A stretch of 64,000 nucleotides of DNA from Loripinus fragilis (Eukaryota > Mollusca > Bivalvia > Lucinida > Lucinidae), in assembly GCA_964019695.1 (NCBI GenBank), contig OZ026516.1:102362368-102426367 (forward strand), written 5' to 3'. Below are positions 32,401 to 41,574 of the stretch, piece by piece. The position numbers and the translations under genes are program-made. The notes below the pieces were generated by a model. The model saw only the letters and a list, made by a program, of their open reading frames with translations, was not told where the DNA came from and did not search any database. Numbering within the stretch: position 1 is the first letter of the stretch; every line of letters begins with the position of its first letter.

Positions 32401-35276
32401 CAGTAGTTTGCGACATTGCAGAAATGTATCTCCGTATTGGGATCACACCAGAGGATAAACCATATCATAGATTTCTGTGGAGGGGAATCAATCAGAATAG
32501 CCACCCAGATATCTACGAATTCGACCGAGTTGTGTTTGGAGTGAACTCATCGCCGTTTCAAGCACAATTTGTACTGCAGTATCATGCCCAAAAATGTCAG
32601 AAAGACTTTCCTGTAGCAGCAGAAATAATTCAAAAATCAACATACATGGACGATTCAATGGACTCGACACTATCAGATGAAAATGCAATTGAATTGTATA
32701 AACAACTTTCACGCCTTTTGACAAAAGCTGGCATGCATGCTCGAAAATGGCTATCGAATTCATCCACTTTACTCTCAGTTATTCCTCAAAATGATCGCAA
32801 GGCTGAGGTTGACTTAGATCGTGACCAGCTGCCAAGTGCCAAAACACTCGGAGTGTGGTGGGTGGCAGATAGAGACGAGTTTACCTATAAGGAAAATGCG
32901 CCGGATGATAGTATGGTGTATACAAAACGCAACTTTCTCAAAAAGATAGCTACATTGTTCGACCCTATCGGTTTTATTGCACCATTTACAATCAGGGCAA
33001 AAATACTGCTGCAAGACATGTGGACAACTGGTTTGGAGTGGGATGAGGAGCTAACCGAATCGCTAACCATTTCTGCACGTACGTGGTTCAATGAGCTTAC
33101 CGATCTGAAACAGCTGCAGATTCCAAGATGTCTGTTCCAAGATAAGAGAGCATCTGAAACCATTTCGTTGCATATATTTGTGGACGCATCAGAGAATGCA
33201 TACGGAGCTGTGGTTTATGCTAGATGTCTAAGGATGGATGGCTGTGTTACTCGGAACATAGTTGCAGCAAAAACACGAGTGGCGCCGACTATATCAACAA
33301 GCATCCCACGCCTAGAGCTGATGGCTGCTGTGGTTGGGGCTCGTTTGGCTATGAGAATTTCGAAGGTGCTAGATATTTCCGTGGGCTCCGCTACATTCTG
33401 GTCAGACAGCGCGAATGTTCTGTGGTGGATTCGTGGTCGAAGTCGTCAGTTCAAACCATTTGTAGCAAATAGAGTTGGAGAAATTCAGGGCTATACAAAT
33501 CCAGACCAATGGCGTTACGTACCAACAGAATTAAATCCAGCAGACTTTCTTAGCAGGGGAATAAAAGCAACAGATCTGATAAGAAATAACGCATGGTGGA
33601 GAGGTCCAGATTTCCTTGGAGAACCAGAGGAGACCTGGCCTATAAATAAAAACTTTGTACAGCCTAGTTGGAGTGCGGAACTGAAGAGATCTACATCAAC
33701 CCTAAGGAAAACCAAATCTAAAAATGAGGACAGCAGATTTGGTGATTCGTTATCTTCAGTCTTCATGTCGATTAGCGTCCGTAGGTCACAAGTTCTAGTG
33801 GATCCAAATCGCTATTCCAGCTGGCTTAAGCTAAAAAGAATTCAGGCATGGGTAGATCGTTTCATTGAAAACTGCCAGAAATTAAAGACAGACAGAATGA
33901 CAGGGGAACTGTCAGCCGATGAGCTCAACCAGGCTGAGATCAAACTTATCAAGGAGACACAATCTTCATATTTTCCAGAGGAATATGAATCTTTGAAGCA
34001 TGAAAAGGTATTATCGTCAAGTAGCAAATTGTTGGGTTTACAACCAAAACTTGACAGCGATGGACTAATGCGTTCAGATAGCCGCTTAAAACACGCAAAA
34101 TTCTTGTCCTATGACGTACGATATCCAGTGATTTTACCCAGGAAGAGCTGGGTAACAAAGTTAATTGTGAAAGAGTTTCATGAAAAAGGACGTCACGCCA
34201 CAGGGACCAACCAAACATTGTCAGCTTTATCAGCTAGGTATTGGATCGTGTCTGCACGTGAGGTTATACGGGAGTTCGAAAAGGCATGTGCGGAATGTCG
34301 CCGACGTAAAGCAAAGGCCTGTGAGCAAATTATGGCCCCATTGCCAATATCAAGATTGAAGATGAGCTTGCGAGCATTCACAAGGACAGCTGTTGATTTC
34401 GGGGGACCATTTATTACCGTGCAGGGTCGAGGGAAACGTCGCGCAAAGAGGTATCTATGTTTGTTCACCTGCCTTGCCACGCGAGCTGTACACCTAGAAA
34501 TTGCCTTTGGTCTCGACACGGACTCCTTCTTGAATTCTTTCTATAGAATGGCTAGCCGTAGAGGACTCCCTGAAGAGGTATATTCTGATAATGGTACTAA
34601 TTTTAAGGGAGCTGACAATGAACTAAAATTATTAGTTTCACAAATCGATGAAGACAAAATTACAGAATCAGCAGCAAACAAAGGAGTAAAGTGGCACTTT
34701 AATCCACCACTCGCTCCGCATTTCGGTGGAGTGCATGAAGCCATGATAAAATCAGCAAAGCGGGCTATCAGTGCTATTCTAGGGAATGCAGACATAAATG
34801 ACGAGGAGCTTATGACTGCAATAATTGGAGCTGAGGGACTTATCAACTCACGTCCCTTGACATATCAATCAGCAAACCCAGTGGATGATGTACCCCTGAC
34901 CCCAAACCACTTCCTGCATGGACAAATTGGGGGTCAATTTGCGCCAACGTCAGTGGATTCAACGCAGTTCAACCTTAGAAAACGATGGCGCCGGATCCAA
35001 GAACTAGTCCGGCACTTTTGGCAGCGTTGGCTCCGAGAATGGCTACCAGCACTTGCAGCACGGAAAAAGTGGACCCAGGAACGTCAGGATGTCAAGGTAG
35101 GAGATGTTGTACTCGTGGTCTCGCCAGATACATCACGGGGAAATTGGCCATTGGGAAGAGTGTTGGAGGTTTACCCTGGAACAGACGGGCGAGTTCGAGT
35201 TGTGAAAGTCCAGGTCGGACAGGGGACCCTTGTAAGATCAGTGACGAAGCTGTGTCCACTAGAATGTGATCAGTAA
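29487..35276 (+). CDS. BEL/Pao gag-pol polyprotein
   Basis: 1,929 residues, complete from ATG to TAA. A basic/acidic N-terminal region precedes a DUF1759 gag-like domain (about 255-400). CCHC-type knuckles start at C475 and C511 (CYRCLGEWHVGKKC). An aspartic protease of the retropepsin type has LLDDGSTKS with D637. Reverse transcriptase spans about 925-1100, with the DIAEMYLRI block and catalytic YMDD at 1053-1056. RNase H carries D1233 (FVDASENAYG) and D1307 (WSDSAN). The integrase has a zinc-binding segment (H1565, C1601, C1604), a DDE triad D1637, D1701 and E1751, and a C-terminal DUF5641-like region with VGDVVLVV. All catalytic residues seen are present. The first ATG lies 60 bp after the LTR; no frameshift separates gag and pol, as is usual in this group. 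Confidence 0.96.
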   Translation: MASSAMEVVNENHPEALCDFEEMEVQFKKDKTRVKSNFTRSRNKLLDLLDQDDLPSRKDVRQARQNMDTCQAIAIEVLTNFSDFYTKNGEKQKRKLVVMEMIRIEEDFYMTSESAREYLESRKSDNSSVSSDILSIDLLERMNISDQSETNRKQGLAPFQNQTVSEVNSFKFFGESVPDLCTARDNLISPKSTVQHNMTFEKAPLLNDTRHDANPQYPDEHYANPGSRLADTSTRNVPLENLSSAQSIGHDLWRQLKRVQIPVFSGEKRQYQNWKAAFLACIDSAPATDEYKLLQLRQYVSGDALKVIENLGHSAYAYKAAKERLDRKYGGKRRQIAIYLEDLENFRQIRLGNARDLENFADLLDIAIINLKEAGLHHELQDGSLYTKLQRKLPESLLARYHRWVFENSASGSVLTLRTWVIQESEFQTVATETVHGLTGQSSNQASQPFYRNNNQRAFFGETTEEGRRGKSIECQLCKEPHRIWNCQHFADKSVTERWNLAKLFQLCYRCLGEWHVGKKCPRSRQCGYEGCQELHHRLLHRQRYQSEITEQPPSSYHDTELKGLRNKYDKEPYSNRPEMDTLLTTSVTYVTEGKGQSQQTSMTATDDYRPDYIALRTIPVILRNGDRSLKVNALLDDGSTKSYINADVAAELGLQGKTEKVMVNVLNGQVETFESKPVEFQLESMNGSVNMTVNAYTANRVTGDMRVFDWNKCKSRWPYLKNIDFPHSTKREIVDLLIGLDCAYLHSTLEEVKGKPSEPIARLTPLGWTCVGNPGQRDGSMLQTNFASTFFVKDQSSLETLNANLKKFWEFEEEPLMHEPPVIRLEEKLALQTAEHSINYENQMYRVGVPWKERQPVLPNNYDMALQRLENTEKRLKRSPDIADSYSKCIEQYIEKGYVRKIMEHEKSKSKWYLPHFPVIRLDKETTKTRIVFDASAKYDGVSLNDVIHQGPKLQRDLFDVLLRFRKFPVAVVCDIAEMYLRIGITPEDKPYHRFLWRGINQNSHPDIYEFDRVVFGVNSSPFQAQFVLQYHAQKCQKDFPVAAEIIQKSTYMDDSMDSTLSDENAIELYKQLSRLLTKAGMHARKWLSNSSTLLSVIPQNDRKAEVDLDRDQLPSAKTLGVWWVADRDEFTYKENAPDDSMVYTKRNFLKKIATLFDPIGFIAPFTIRAKILLQDMWTTGLEWDEELTESLTISARTWFNELTDLKQLQIPRCLFQDKRASETISLHIFVDASENAYGAVVYARCLRMDGCVTRNIVAAKTRVAPTISTSIPRLELMAAVVGARLAMRISKVLDISVGSATFWSDSANVLWWIRGRSRQFKPFVANRVGEIQGYTNPDQWRYVPTELNPADFLSRGIKATDLIRNNAWWRGPDFLGEPEETWPINKNFVQPSWSAELKRSTSTLRKTKSKNEDSRFGDSLSSVFMSISVRRSQVLVDPNRYSSWLKLKRIQAWVDRFIENCQKLKTDRMTGELSADELNQAEIKLIKETQSSYFPEEYESLKHEKVLSSSSKLLGLQPKLDSDGLMRSDSRLKHAKFLSYDVRYPVILPRKSWVTKLIVKEFHEKGRHATGTNQTLSALSARYWIVSAREVIREFEKACAECRRRKAKACEQIMAPLPISRLKMSLRAFTRTAVDFGGPFITVQGRGKRRAKRYLCLFTCLATRAVHLEIAFGLDTDSFLNSFYRMASRRGLPEEVYSDNGTNFKGADNELKLLVSQIDEDKITESAANKGVKWHFNPPLAPHFGGVHEAMIKSAKRAISAILGNADINDEELMTAIIGAEGLINSRPLTYQSANPVDDVPLTPNHFLHGQIGGQFAPTSVDSTQFNLRKRWRRIQELVRHFWQRWLREWLPALAARKKWTQERQDVKVGDVVLVVSPDTSRGNWPLGRVLEVYPGTDGRVRVVKVQVGQGTLVRSVTKLCPLECDQ

Positions 35277-35479
35277 GACATTTATATCAAACGCTCATGT
35301 AATTCAAAGTAATTGCTAAATACAAACTTGATAATTCATATTGGAATGGAACTCTGAAGCTGCATTTTAGCTCATACTGAAATGGATCATTTTAATCTAA
35401 GTTAATTTTACCTATTTACACATTCAACTGATAATTTGTTCTCCAGTTTGTAACAGTTGATCAAAATACTTTATATTTT
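35277..35479. other. BEL 3' untranslated segment
   Basis: About 200 AT-rich bases between the polyprotein stop and the purine tract. There is no further frame, so no envelope-like gene. Confidence 0.8.
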
Positions 35480-35493
35480 GAGGAGGGGAAAAA
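35480..35493 (+). other. BEL polypurine tract
   Basis: Fourteen consecutive purines (GAGGAGGGGAAAAA) end directly at the 3' LTR, the expected primer site for plus-strand synthesis. Confidence 0.9.
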
Positions 35494-35777
35494 TGGAATG
35501 AAGATTTTAAATGCAACAAATTAACTTAAATGAAATGACGTAACGTCTGTTGCAAAGCGTTACGTTAACGTTGTACAACGGATGTGACGTCCGTTGCACA
35601 ACGTTACTTTAACGTGATTTCAACGTACGTTGCTAGGGAAGTTAGTAGTTTTGAGACGGCGCCATAGCATCGTAGGGCCCGCACTTTGTTAAGAAAATAA
35701 GTAGCCTATAAACATCGTAGAACTCACAATCGGAGTTGACTTGTGTTTTATCCATCATCGGGATTATCGACGAAACA
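35494..35777 (+). repeat. BEL 3' LTR
   Basis: 284 bp, identical to the 5' LTR as far as a direct reading shows. It is followed by AGTAC at 35778-35782, matching 29138-29142. Confidence 0.95.
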
Positions 35778-35782
35778 AGTAC

Positions 35783-35942
35783 GTTCGCATACGCTGTAAA
35801 TTTTTATAGATGCACAAAATGTTGGACCTCTTCACCGTATCTCAACGTATACCAACGTACTATAGCGGGTTCGTAACGTGTTAAAAGTTTATTTCTAACG
35901 TACTCAGCGTATACCAACGTACTTGCTGAATTTCTCATACTT
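35783..35942. repeat. Foldback B, right arm, part 2
   Basis: Continues the interrupted arm: GTTCGCATACGCTGTAAATT, ATGCACAAAATGTTGGACC, CAACGTATACCAACGTAC, then a TTGCTGAATTTCTCATAC end. It is the inverted copy of about 27758-27935. The outermost 30-odd bp, including the GTGTGACAGGGCC end, are missing because a different repeat starts at about 35943. Confidence 0.8.
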
Positions 35943-36292
35943 ACAACTATAAACATTTTTCGAAAAGAATTATTTTCTTTTTAAACCATTTGTAAAAGCA
36001 GAATTAAGTTAAGTTTTCACAATAAATCTGTTCACTATAGATGAGAGCTGCATGGAAAAGTGGATTATCTTATAAAAACAGGTGTTTTTCTCTTGCGTCC
36101 CTCCAATAATTATAGACAGTCAAGTTTTAACATAAATGCTGTTGTTTTGATACTGATAATTTGTAAAGATTTAAGAAATTGGTAAAATGTATACCTGAAT
36201 TTTAGTTTTTTACTCTGTTCTTAAAAAATAGAAACATTATTTATAAAATTAAAAGTTAAAAAGTTACAGACTATGCAGCTTTAAGACAGGTT
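35943..36292 (+). repeat. 350-bp dispersed repeat family R, copy 1
   Basis: From CAACTATAAACATTTTTCGA to TTACAGACTATGCAGCTTTA. An inverted, collinear copy lies at 53781-54140. Shared landmarks include TATCTTATAAAAACAGGTGT and CCCTCCAATAATTATAGACAG. Confidence 0.8.
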
Positions 36293-36700
36293 TTACTGTA
36301 TACTGGTACTTTTAAGTTGACAGAACGAGATTTAAAGGGAGACAACCACATGCAATGCACACACTATGAAACCTGTACAAGTACATTTCACGCAAGACTA
36401 ATAAAACCGAGTCTGCTGTTTTCTAAAATAGTAGGTTCTCTCTATTTCTAAAGGATCCGATTTTCCAGATTATTTAGAACACTCACATTCATTTCAGAAC
36501 GTTTATTTTTGCTTGCCGCCTCCAATTTGCAATATTTCAGATGGGTGCATGGGCGTATTAGGAATTGTGGGTAGAAACCGGACTAGGTTGGGAAAGCAAA
36601 GTTGTTGACCGTAAGACAAACGAAGACACGATGACCGGCGATTTCATCTGCGATACCGTTGGTGCAAATTTTAGACGTTATCCGCGAAAATTAAATAGTT
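36293..36700. other. Non-coding stretch, family Y end only
   Basis: Starts with the family Y terminal word AAGACAGGTTTTACTGTA (36283-36300). The rest is unique and without coding signal. Confidence 0.4.
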
Positions 36701-37530
36701 ATACCCGCTTTTTCGTTAGAAAAAAAGGGTAATACTATATTAATTTCGTATCAAAGTCGGTCCGTCTGTCCGTCCGTCTGTCCGTTCGTGCGTCTGTCCG
36801 TCCGTCCGTCACGTTTCTTGTAATTGTATCTCCTCCTAAACCGTTGGACGTAGCAACTTCAAACTTTGTAGATGCATAGATCACATGATGAAGAGGGTAC
36901 TGGGCGACATTTCGTGTGACCAAGGTCAAGGTCAAAGGTCAAATAATGTATTTTCTTGTAAATGCATCTCCTCATAAACGTTTGGAAGTAGCAGCTTCAA
37001 ATTTTGCCTGTGCATAGGTCACATGATATAGAGGATACGAGGCAATAATTCATGTGACCTTGACCTTGACCTTGGGGTCAAGGTCAAATAATGTATTTTT
37101 TTTGTAAATGCATCTTCTCCTGAACCATTGGACATAGCAACTTCGCAGTGCTTTTGTCACAAGATGTGGATGCTACTGGGCAACATTTTGTGTGACCTTG
37201 ACCCCAAGGTCAAGGTTATATAATGTACTTTCTTATAATGTACTTTCTTGTAAATCCATCTTCTCCTAAACTGTTGGATGTAGCAACTTCAAATTTTGCA
37301 GGTGCATAGGTCATATGATTTAAAGGGTACTGGACAACATTTTGTGTGACCTCAACCACAAGGTCAAGGTCATATAATGTATTTTCTTGTAAATGCAGCA
37401 CCTCCTTAACCATTGGACATAGCAACTTCAAACTTCACAGGTGCATACGTCACATTATGTAGAAGGTACCGAGCTACATTTTGTGTGACCTTGACCCCAA
37501 GGTAAAGGTTATAGGTAAACGAGCGGGTAT
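36701..37530 (+). repeat. AGGTCA-rich 145-bp tandem repeat island, copy 1
   Basis: Inverted ends ATACCCGCT (36701) and AGCGGGTAT (to 37530) enclose a GTCCGTCCGTCTGTCCG stretch. Five or so units of about 145 bp follow, each running TGTAAATGCATCTCCTC, CCGTTGGACGTAGCAACTTC, GGTGCATAGGTCACATGAT, GGGTACTGGGCAACATTTTG and TGTGACCTTGACC with AAGGTCAAGGTCA. AGGTCA half-sites occur in both orientations in almost every unit. The second island is at 41575-42515. Confidence 0.8.
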
Positions 37531-37562
37531 TTGCGATGGTGTACCAACGACTGCAGCTCTAG

Positions 37563-38084
37563 TTTATTTTTGATTTATTTAATCAAGAAAACACTAAATC
37601 TGGTTCCTGACGTCGCATCGACGTTGATACGACGTTGATTTAAGGTTGTGTGCCTGCGGGCAACATTCAATACAGGCCTTAACAGCAGTGCATTCTCGCA
37701 AGAGCCTTGCAAAGTACGAAAATCCCATGTTTCAGAGAAAAAAGCCAACACCAGCAACCTTGAGACGCTTCTTATTAATGTCAATGGAGTTCGCATTGGT
37801 AAAGCTAATTTGCTTCTCACGAAATAGCAAACGAACATGTTTCCATATTAAATATACTTAGAAAAACAACTGAAGGATATTAAACTTCTATTCCATTTAT
37901 AACATTCAATAAAATCTAAACTAATTTCAGTTTGCTCGAATTTATTTCTTGATTTCTGCTATCAAAGTGCATGTTTAATTTGAGCTACGTTTTACTGTTA
38001 AGTACTGTACAGTCGTACTATTCTCAAAGTATGCCGTGGAAAATGATTAAACTCCATTTCTATTGTATATATATGGAAAATCAC
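37563..38084. other. Non-coding stretch with a GACGTC repeat fragment
   Basis: GACGTCGCATCGACGTTGAT followed by TAAGGTTGTGTGCCTGC (37609-37665) resembles 52820-52890, a second member of a small dispersed family. Confidence 0.5.
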
Positions 38085-38205
38085 AAAAAATATGGGGTTC
38101 CTTAACAATACTGGTCCGGACCCCCTTAAAATCACAAAGCTACCAAGACAACATTCAATGTTGGGCCCGCTTATACTCGTATTTGGATCCCTCCTCCCCT
38201 AATCA
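38085..38205 (-). repeat. Family G partial copy
   Basis: Minus-strand copy showing AACAATACTGGTCCGGACCC, ATCACAAAGCTACCAAG and CATTCAATGTTGGGCCCGC. The GGATCCGCC end is partly preserved near 38187. Confidence 0.65.
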
Positions 38206-39270
38206 AACTAAAAAAAAACAATGCGGAAAAAATCTCTAAACATATGCGTGCATAGGGCATACATGTACCCAAGCCAATATGATGGCAGTTTGATTGTAAA
38301 ACATTGATAAAGTATATGTCAAACTTGTGAACGAGAGCAAGCCAGTCATCAAGGTATACATACACTGTATACAAATAATATGGCTGAAAAATAGCACCTG
38401 GTAAACGTAAAAAAAGAGTAAACAATTGTAGCAAACAGTATAAAATCAAATTCTACCGTTTGTTAACTTTTGGTAGAGAGGATTGTTACATTTGGCGGGG
38501 GACTGTATCGTAACCAATTTTCAATTGTATGTTAATTGTTCTATCAGATACAAATATACTTTTGTCAATAACTATTTTCTAAAATGTCATAAAGGTTGTT
38601 ATTGAAGCATCACATACTGTTTGTGCTCTTTTCTACCCTGATTGTTGAGTTTAAGGCATGGCTGAAATTTCAGAATTTCTAAAACCCTGAACTTTAGAAA
38701 TTCAAATTTTCATACTTGCAGGATCCCTACAAATATATATAATATCATGTTTGAATGGTTAATTGTGTTTAGATATTCTGAAAATTAATCAGAGAAGGTG
38801 TACTAATCTCCCTAAGTAAGCATTTTGAGACTGACTTTCTATGGAAAGTCAGCCTCAAAATCCTAAATTGAGTATTAATCCTGAAATCTTTCAATAATTT
38901 TAATGTCAAACTGGCACTGTTTTTGTCCATAATATTTGCCTGTATCGTAATGCTACAAACGTTTAACATTCCCAGTAAGCATATAAAAGTGAGCAACCAT
39001 TAGCCCGCCAGTGAAATGGCTTTCACTGGCGGGCTGATAGTGGCCAGACATAGGTTGCATAAGTGTTCTTAAGTATGCTTATGTCTTTGAGAGAAAATGT
39101 TTAGATCATAGTGTGTACAAGGACACATTTTATTGCCAGCTCGTGTCTGTTCGTCATTTATCATTAATTGTTTGTACTTTAAACTTATTTGTCTACCTAG
39201 CAATATGGTCTGATTTGTGAATCGTACTCGTACAGCTGCAATCAAGTCCATGCAAAGTACGTTCATCTAC
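38206..39270. other. Non-coding stretch with two hairpins
   Basis: Hairpins: GAGACTGACTTTC / GAAAGTCAGCCTC (38827-38858) and AGCCCGCCAGTGAAA / TTTCACTGGCGGGCT (39002-39036). The latter shares its arm with family G elements at 43059 and 45665. Confidence 0.5.
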
Positions 39271-39326
39271 TATCTCTCTCTCTTTCTCTCTCTCGCCTGC
39301 AAAGTAAGCTCTCTCTCTCGTTTCTC

Positions 39327-39387
<61 letters not shown>
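39271..39387. repeat. TC microsatellite
   Basis: About 115 bp of (TC)n with interruptions. It is the source of serine/leucine and arginine/glutamate repeat frames on the two strands. Confidence 0.95.
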
Positions 39388-39389
<2 letters not shown>

Positions 39390-39639
39390 ACATTTGTATT
39401 CTTTACACATATGCCTCTTCCTCGCGGTGTCGTGGGTTGGTCTGTGGTTGGTATTTGTAGCATTTCCTGGTTATACACACTTGTTTGTTATTTTTATATC
39501 TTGATCCGGAGACTGATCTAGATTTTAGGAATTCGGATCTTAAAAGTTTGGAAATGGATTGAAAGAGAAAACCCTATCTGATTTCTAGATGGCACAAGAC
39601 TGGTTAAGATTGTCTACAATTCGTTAAAAAGGCTTTATG

Positions 39640-39845
39640 TTTCATGTTAAACTTTGTCTTTTTTTATGTTGTCTTGTCTGTTTTCTGCAGCCTTGTGATA
39701 GCCTGTTGGGAAAGGGGTAACCTCTAAGCTCTCTTTTGTGTGATGTTTTCCTGTGTTTTTGTCACTTTCCCATATGGTGTCCCGGATCAGGTGTGGTACT
39801 TGATTGCATCGATTCCTGATCTTTGCCTTCTTGTTTACTTTGTTA
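39640..39845 (+). repeat. Dispersed repeat family S1, copy
   Basis: CCTGTTGGGAAAGGGGTAACC, TCACTTTCCCATATGGTGTCC, GGATCAGGTGTGGTACTTG and GATTCCTGATCTTTGCC in family order. The 5' half is diverged. Confidence 0.65.
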
Positions 39846-40251
39846 AGTACTTCGTGGCGTAAATAACAGCGTTATATCCAAATACCGACTTTAATGTTTC
39901 ACGTTACAACGGTTCAACCATTTATGGTATTGTGTCTTAACGAGCACCTTGCTCATCTTCGATAACTGTGAAATACAAATATTAGGCTAACACTGGAAGG
40001 AGCATTCGGGAAAGTCCGCCACAAAAAAATTCGAGAATAGAATCATGGCTCGGGTGTATGTAAGGAGCATTACGCGTAGTACTATGTACCAAAAAGCTCC
40101 ATTTCGCTAGCCGGAACAGGCGTATAGGAAATTATTTATGTAGCATGTGGGTTCAGCTCTACATGTATTAAAATCGATTATTCTGATTATCAAAAAGTTA
40201 AATCAGCAGAAAAATGAAGTTTATGTGTTTTTTTAATAGCGATATTTTATT

Positions 40252-40363
<112 letters not shown>

Positions 40364-40411
40364 AATTTAAGCCTTTTGTTTTGCTGCAATCACACTTGTT
40401 ATTGTGTTAAC

Positions 40412-40642
40412 ATGGTTTCTGTGCCGTCAGCATCACGTTATATAACGCCAGCGTCACGTTATCACCCGCGTTATCAAAGTAGATCCTCGATGAACATCCG
40501 TGGTCTGATTCCACGGAATTTCGCGGAAATGGCCGAGGCAGTTCCGATTGTTGAAGGAGCTGGACTGTGCGACAAATCATCATGTTTAGTTTACTGTATT
40601 CCACAAAATGTTTCAATGCAAATAGGTTTGCTATTTGCATAA
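40412..40642 (+). other. Possible short coding segment, unproven
   Basis: A 76-codon frame from an ATG at 40412 to a TAA reads as fairly complex protein (for example GLCDKSSCLVYCIPQN near its end). It is richer in GC than its surroundings and contains an AxCGTTATATAACGCCAGCGT repeat. No domain is recognised and a similarly long frame exists on the other strand. It could be a small exon of the downstream cadherin-like gene or chance. Confidence 0.2.
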
Positions 40643-40804
40643 TATCGCAGTCCTTGTTCTAAGATATTGCCTTTTCTAGAACATATTGATCTGAATTATC
40701 TGACCCTGCGTGGGCTTGATTTATTGTTTACTGAAGATGTAAATTATTTTTTGATTTCTAGTAAGAGTCTTCTTCCTGTCAACCAGTTTCTGCGACCAAA
40801 TTAG

Positions 40805-41022
40805 TTAACCCTTAAAGCGCCACCTATTACTTGCAGCAGACGGCAATTGCAAATTTTGCCGCTTTTTTTCAAAAATGACAAATAAGGCATGATATTTCAT
40901 GAGAATCGTCTGCTGGCAGACGATTCTCATGTAATATCATACCTTGTTTTTGTTGAAAATTGGGAAAGATGTCGCAAAATTTGTCGTCTGCTGCAGTTGT
41001 GATTGGCGCTTTATGGGTTAAG
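40805..41022. mobile_element. Palindromic MITE family N, complete copy
   Basis: Ends TTAACCCTTAAAGCGCCA and TTGGCGCTTTATGGGTTAA. Inside, GCAGCAGACGGCAA / TTGTCGTCTGCTGC, and a centre GAGAATCGTCTGCTGGCAGACGATTCTC with perfect arms. Nearly the whole 218 bp folds on itself. Confidence 0.85.
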
Positions 41023-41075
41023 ACGGCAGATCCAGGACTAGTTAGAACAGTTTTAGAAATGTGTTAAATAGATTT

Positions 41076-41312
41076 GAGCCGTGACATGTGATTTCCAACA
41101 ATGTGCAATTTTGATGAGTCTGGACTCAGACGAGCCTGTGCAGCCTCCTTTTAAACTTAGAAACCAGAAATGATGTTCGGTCAGTAGCCTAAGATTCATA
41201 GAATATTCAAGCGACTAGCAAAGCCTCTGATCAGACTGAGCGCTTGCGCAGGCTCGTCTGAGGCTTTGCTGGTCGCACATACCACATCGTTGGAAATCTC
41301 ATGCCACGGCTT
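41076..41312 (+). mobile_element. MITE family M1, copy 2
   Basis: Full length. GAGCCGTGACATGTGATTTCC at the left end and GGAAATCTCATGCCACGGCT at the right. The internal hairpin is GCAAAGCCTCTGATCAGAC / GTCTGAGGCTTTGC. Confidence 0.85.
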
Positions 41313-41574
41313 ATTTATTCTAGAACATATATATTTTAATAGTCCTTGGAATGGCATCAACGAGGACATTCTAAGGACTATTTTTAATTATATAATTATA
41401 CTGGTGAAAAGCATGCAAGGGTATTAACCATAATATCACAATCATACTCATATTACCATGGATTCTTTTCAGTGTGCGGCTATCACACCTGAAAGACGGC
41501 GACCCTGGACGTAGATTGTTAAACAAACTGCGCTTCTGATAGCCAAAAGCGATCTTTTGATCGCAAAAATACAA

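Larger units (their letters stand above)
29143..35777 (+). mobile_element. Complete BEL/Pao LTR retrotransposon
   Basis: A 6,635-bp element bounded by AGTAC duplications, with 284-bp LTRs starting TG and ending CA. By base-by-base reading the two LTRs are identical. A primer-binding site begins two bases after the 5' LTR, a single 1,929-codon gag-pol frame is unbroken, and a purine tract abuts the 3' LTR. Domain content (DUF1759 gag-like region, CCHC knuckles, aspartic protease, YMDD reverse transcriptase, RNase H, zinc-binding integrase) is that of BEL/Pao. No envelope-like frame follows the polyprotein. Identical LTRs and an open frame imply a recent insertion. It sits inside a foldback arm of word-built repeats. 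Confidence 0.97.

Noticed and set aside
32144..34846. Many 60-108-residue antisense frames
   Set aside because: Shadows of the BEL polyprotein frame on the opposite strand.
35277..35493. Envelope-like gene after pol in the BEL element
   Set aside because: Only about 200 bp separate the stop from the purine tract, with no frame of useful length.
39217..39504. 95-residue Ser/Leu-rich frame and its Arg/Glu-rich antisense
   Set aside because: Generated by the TC microsatellite.
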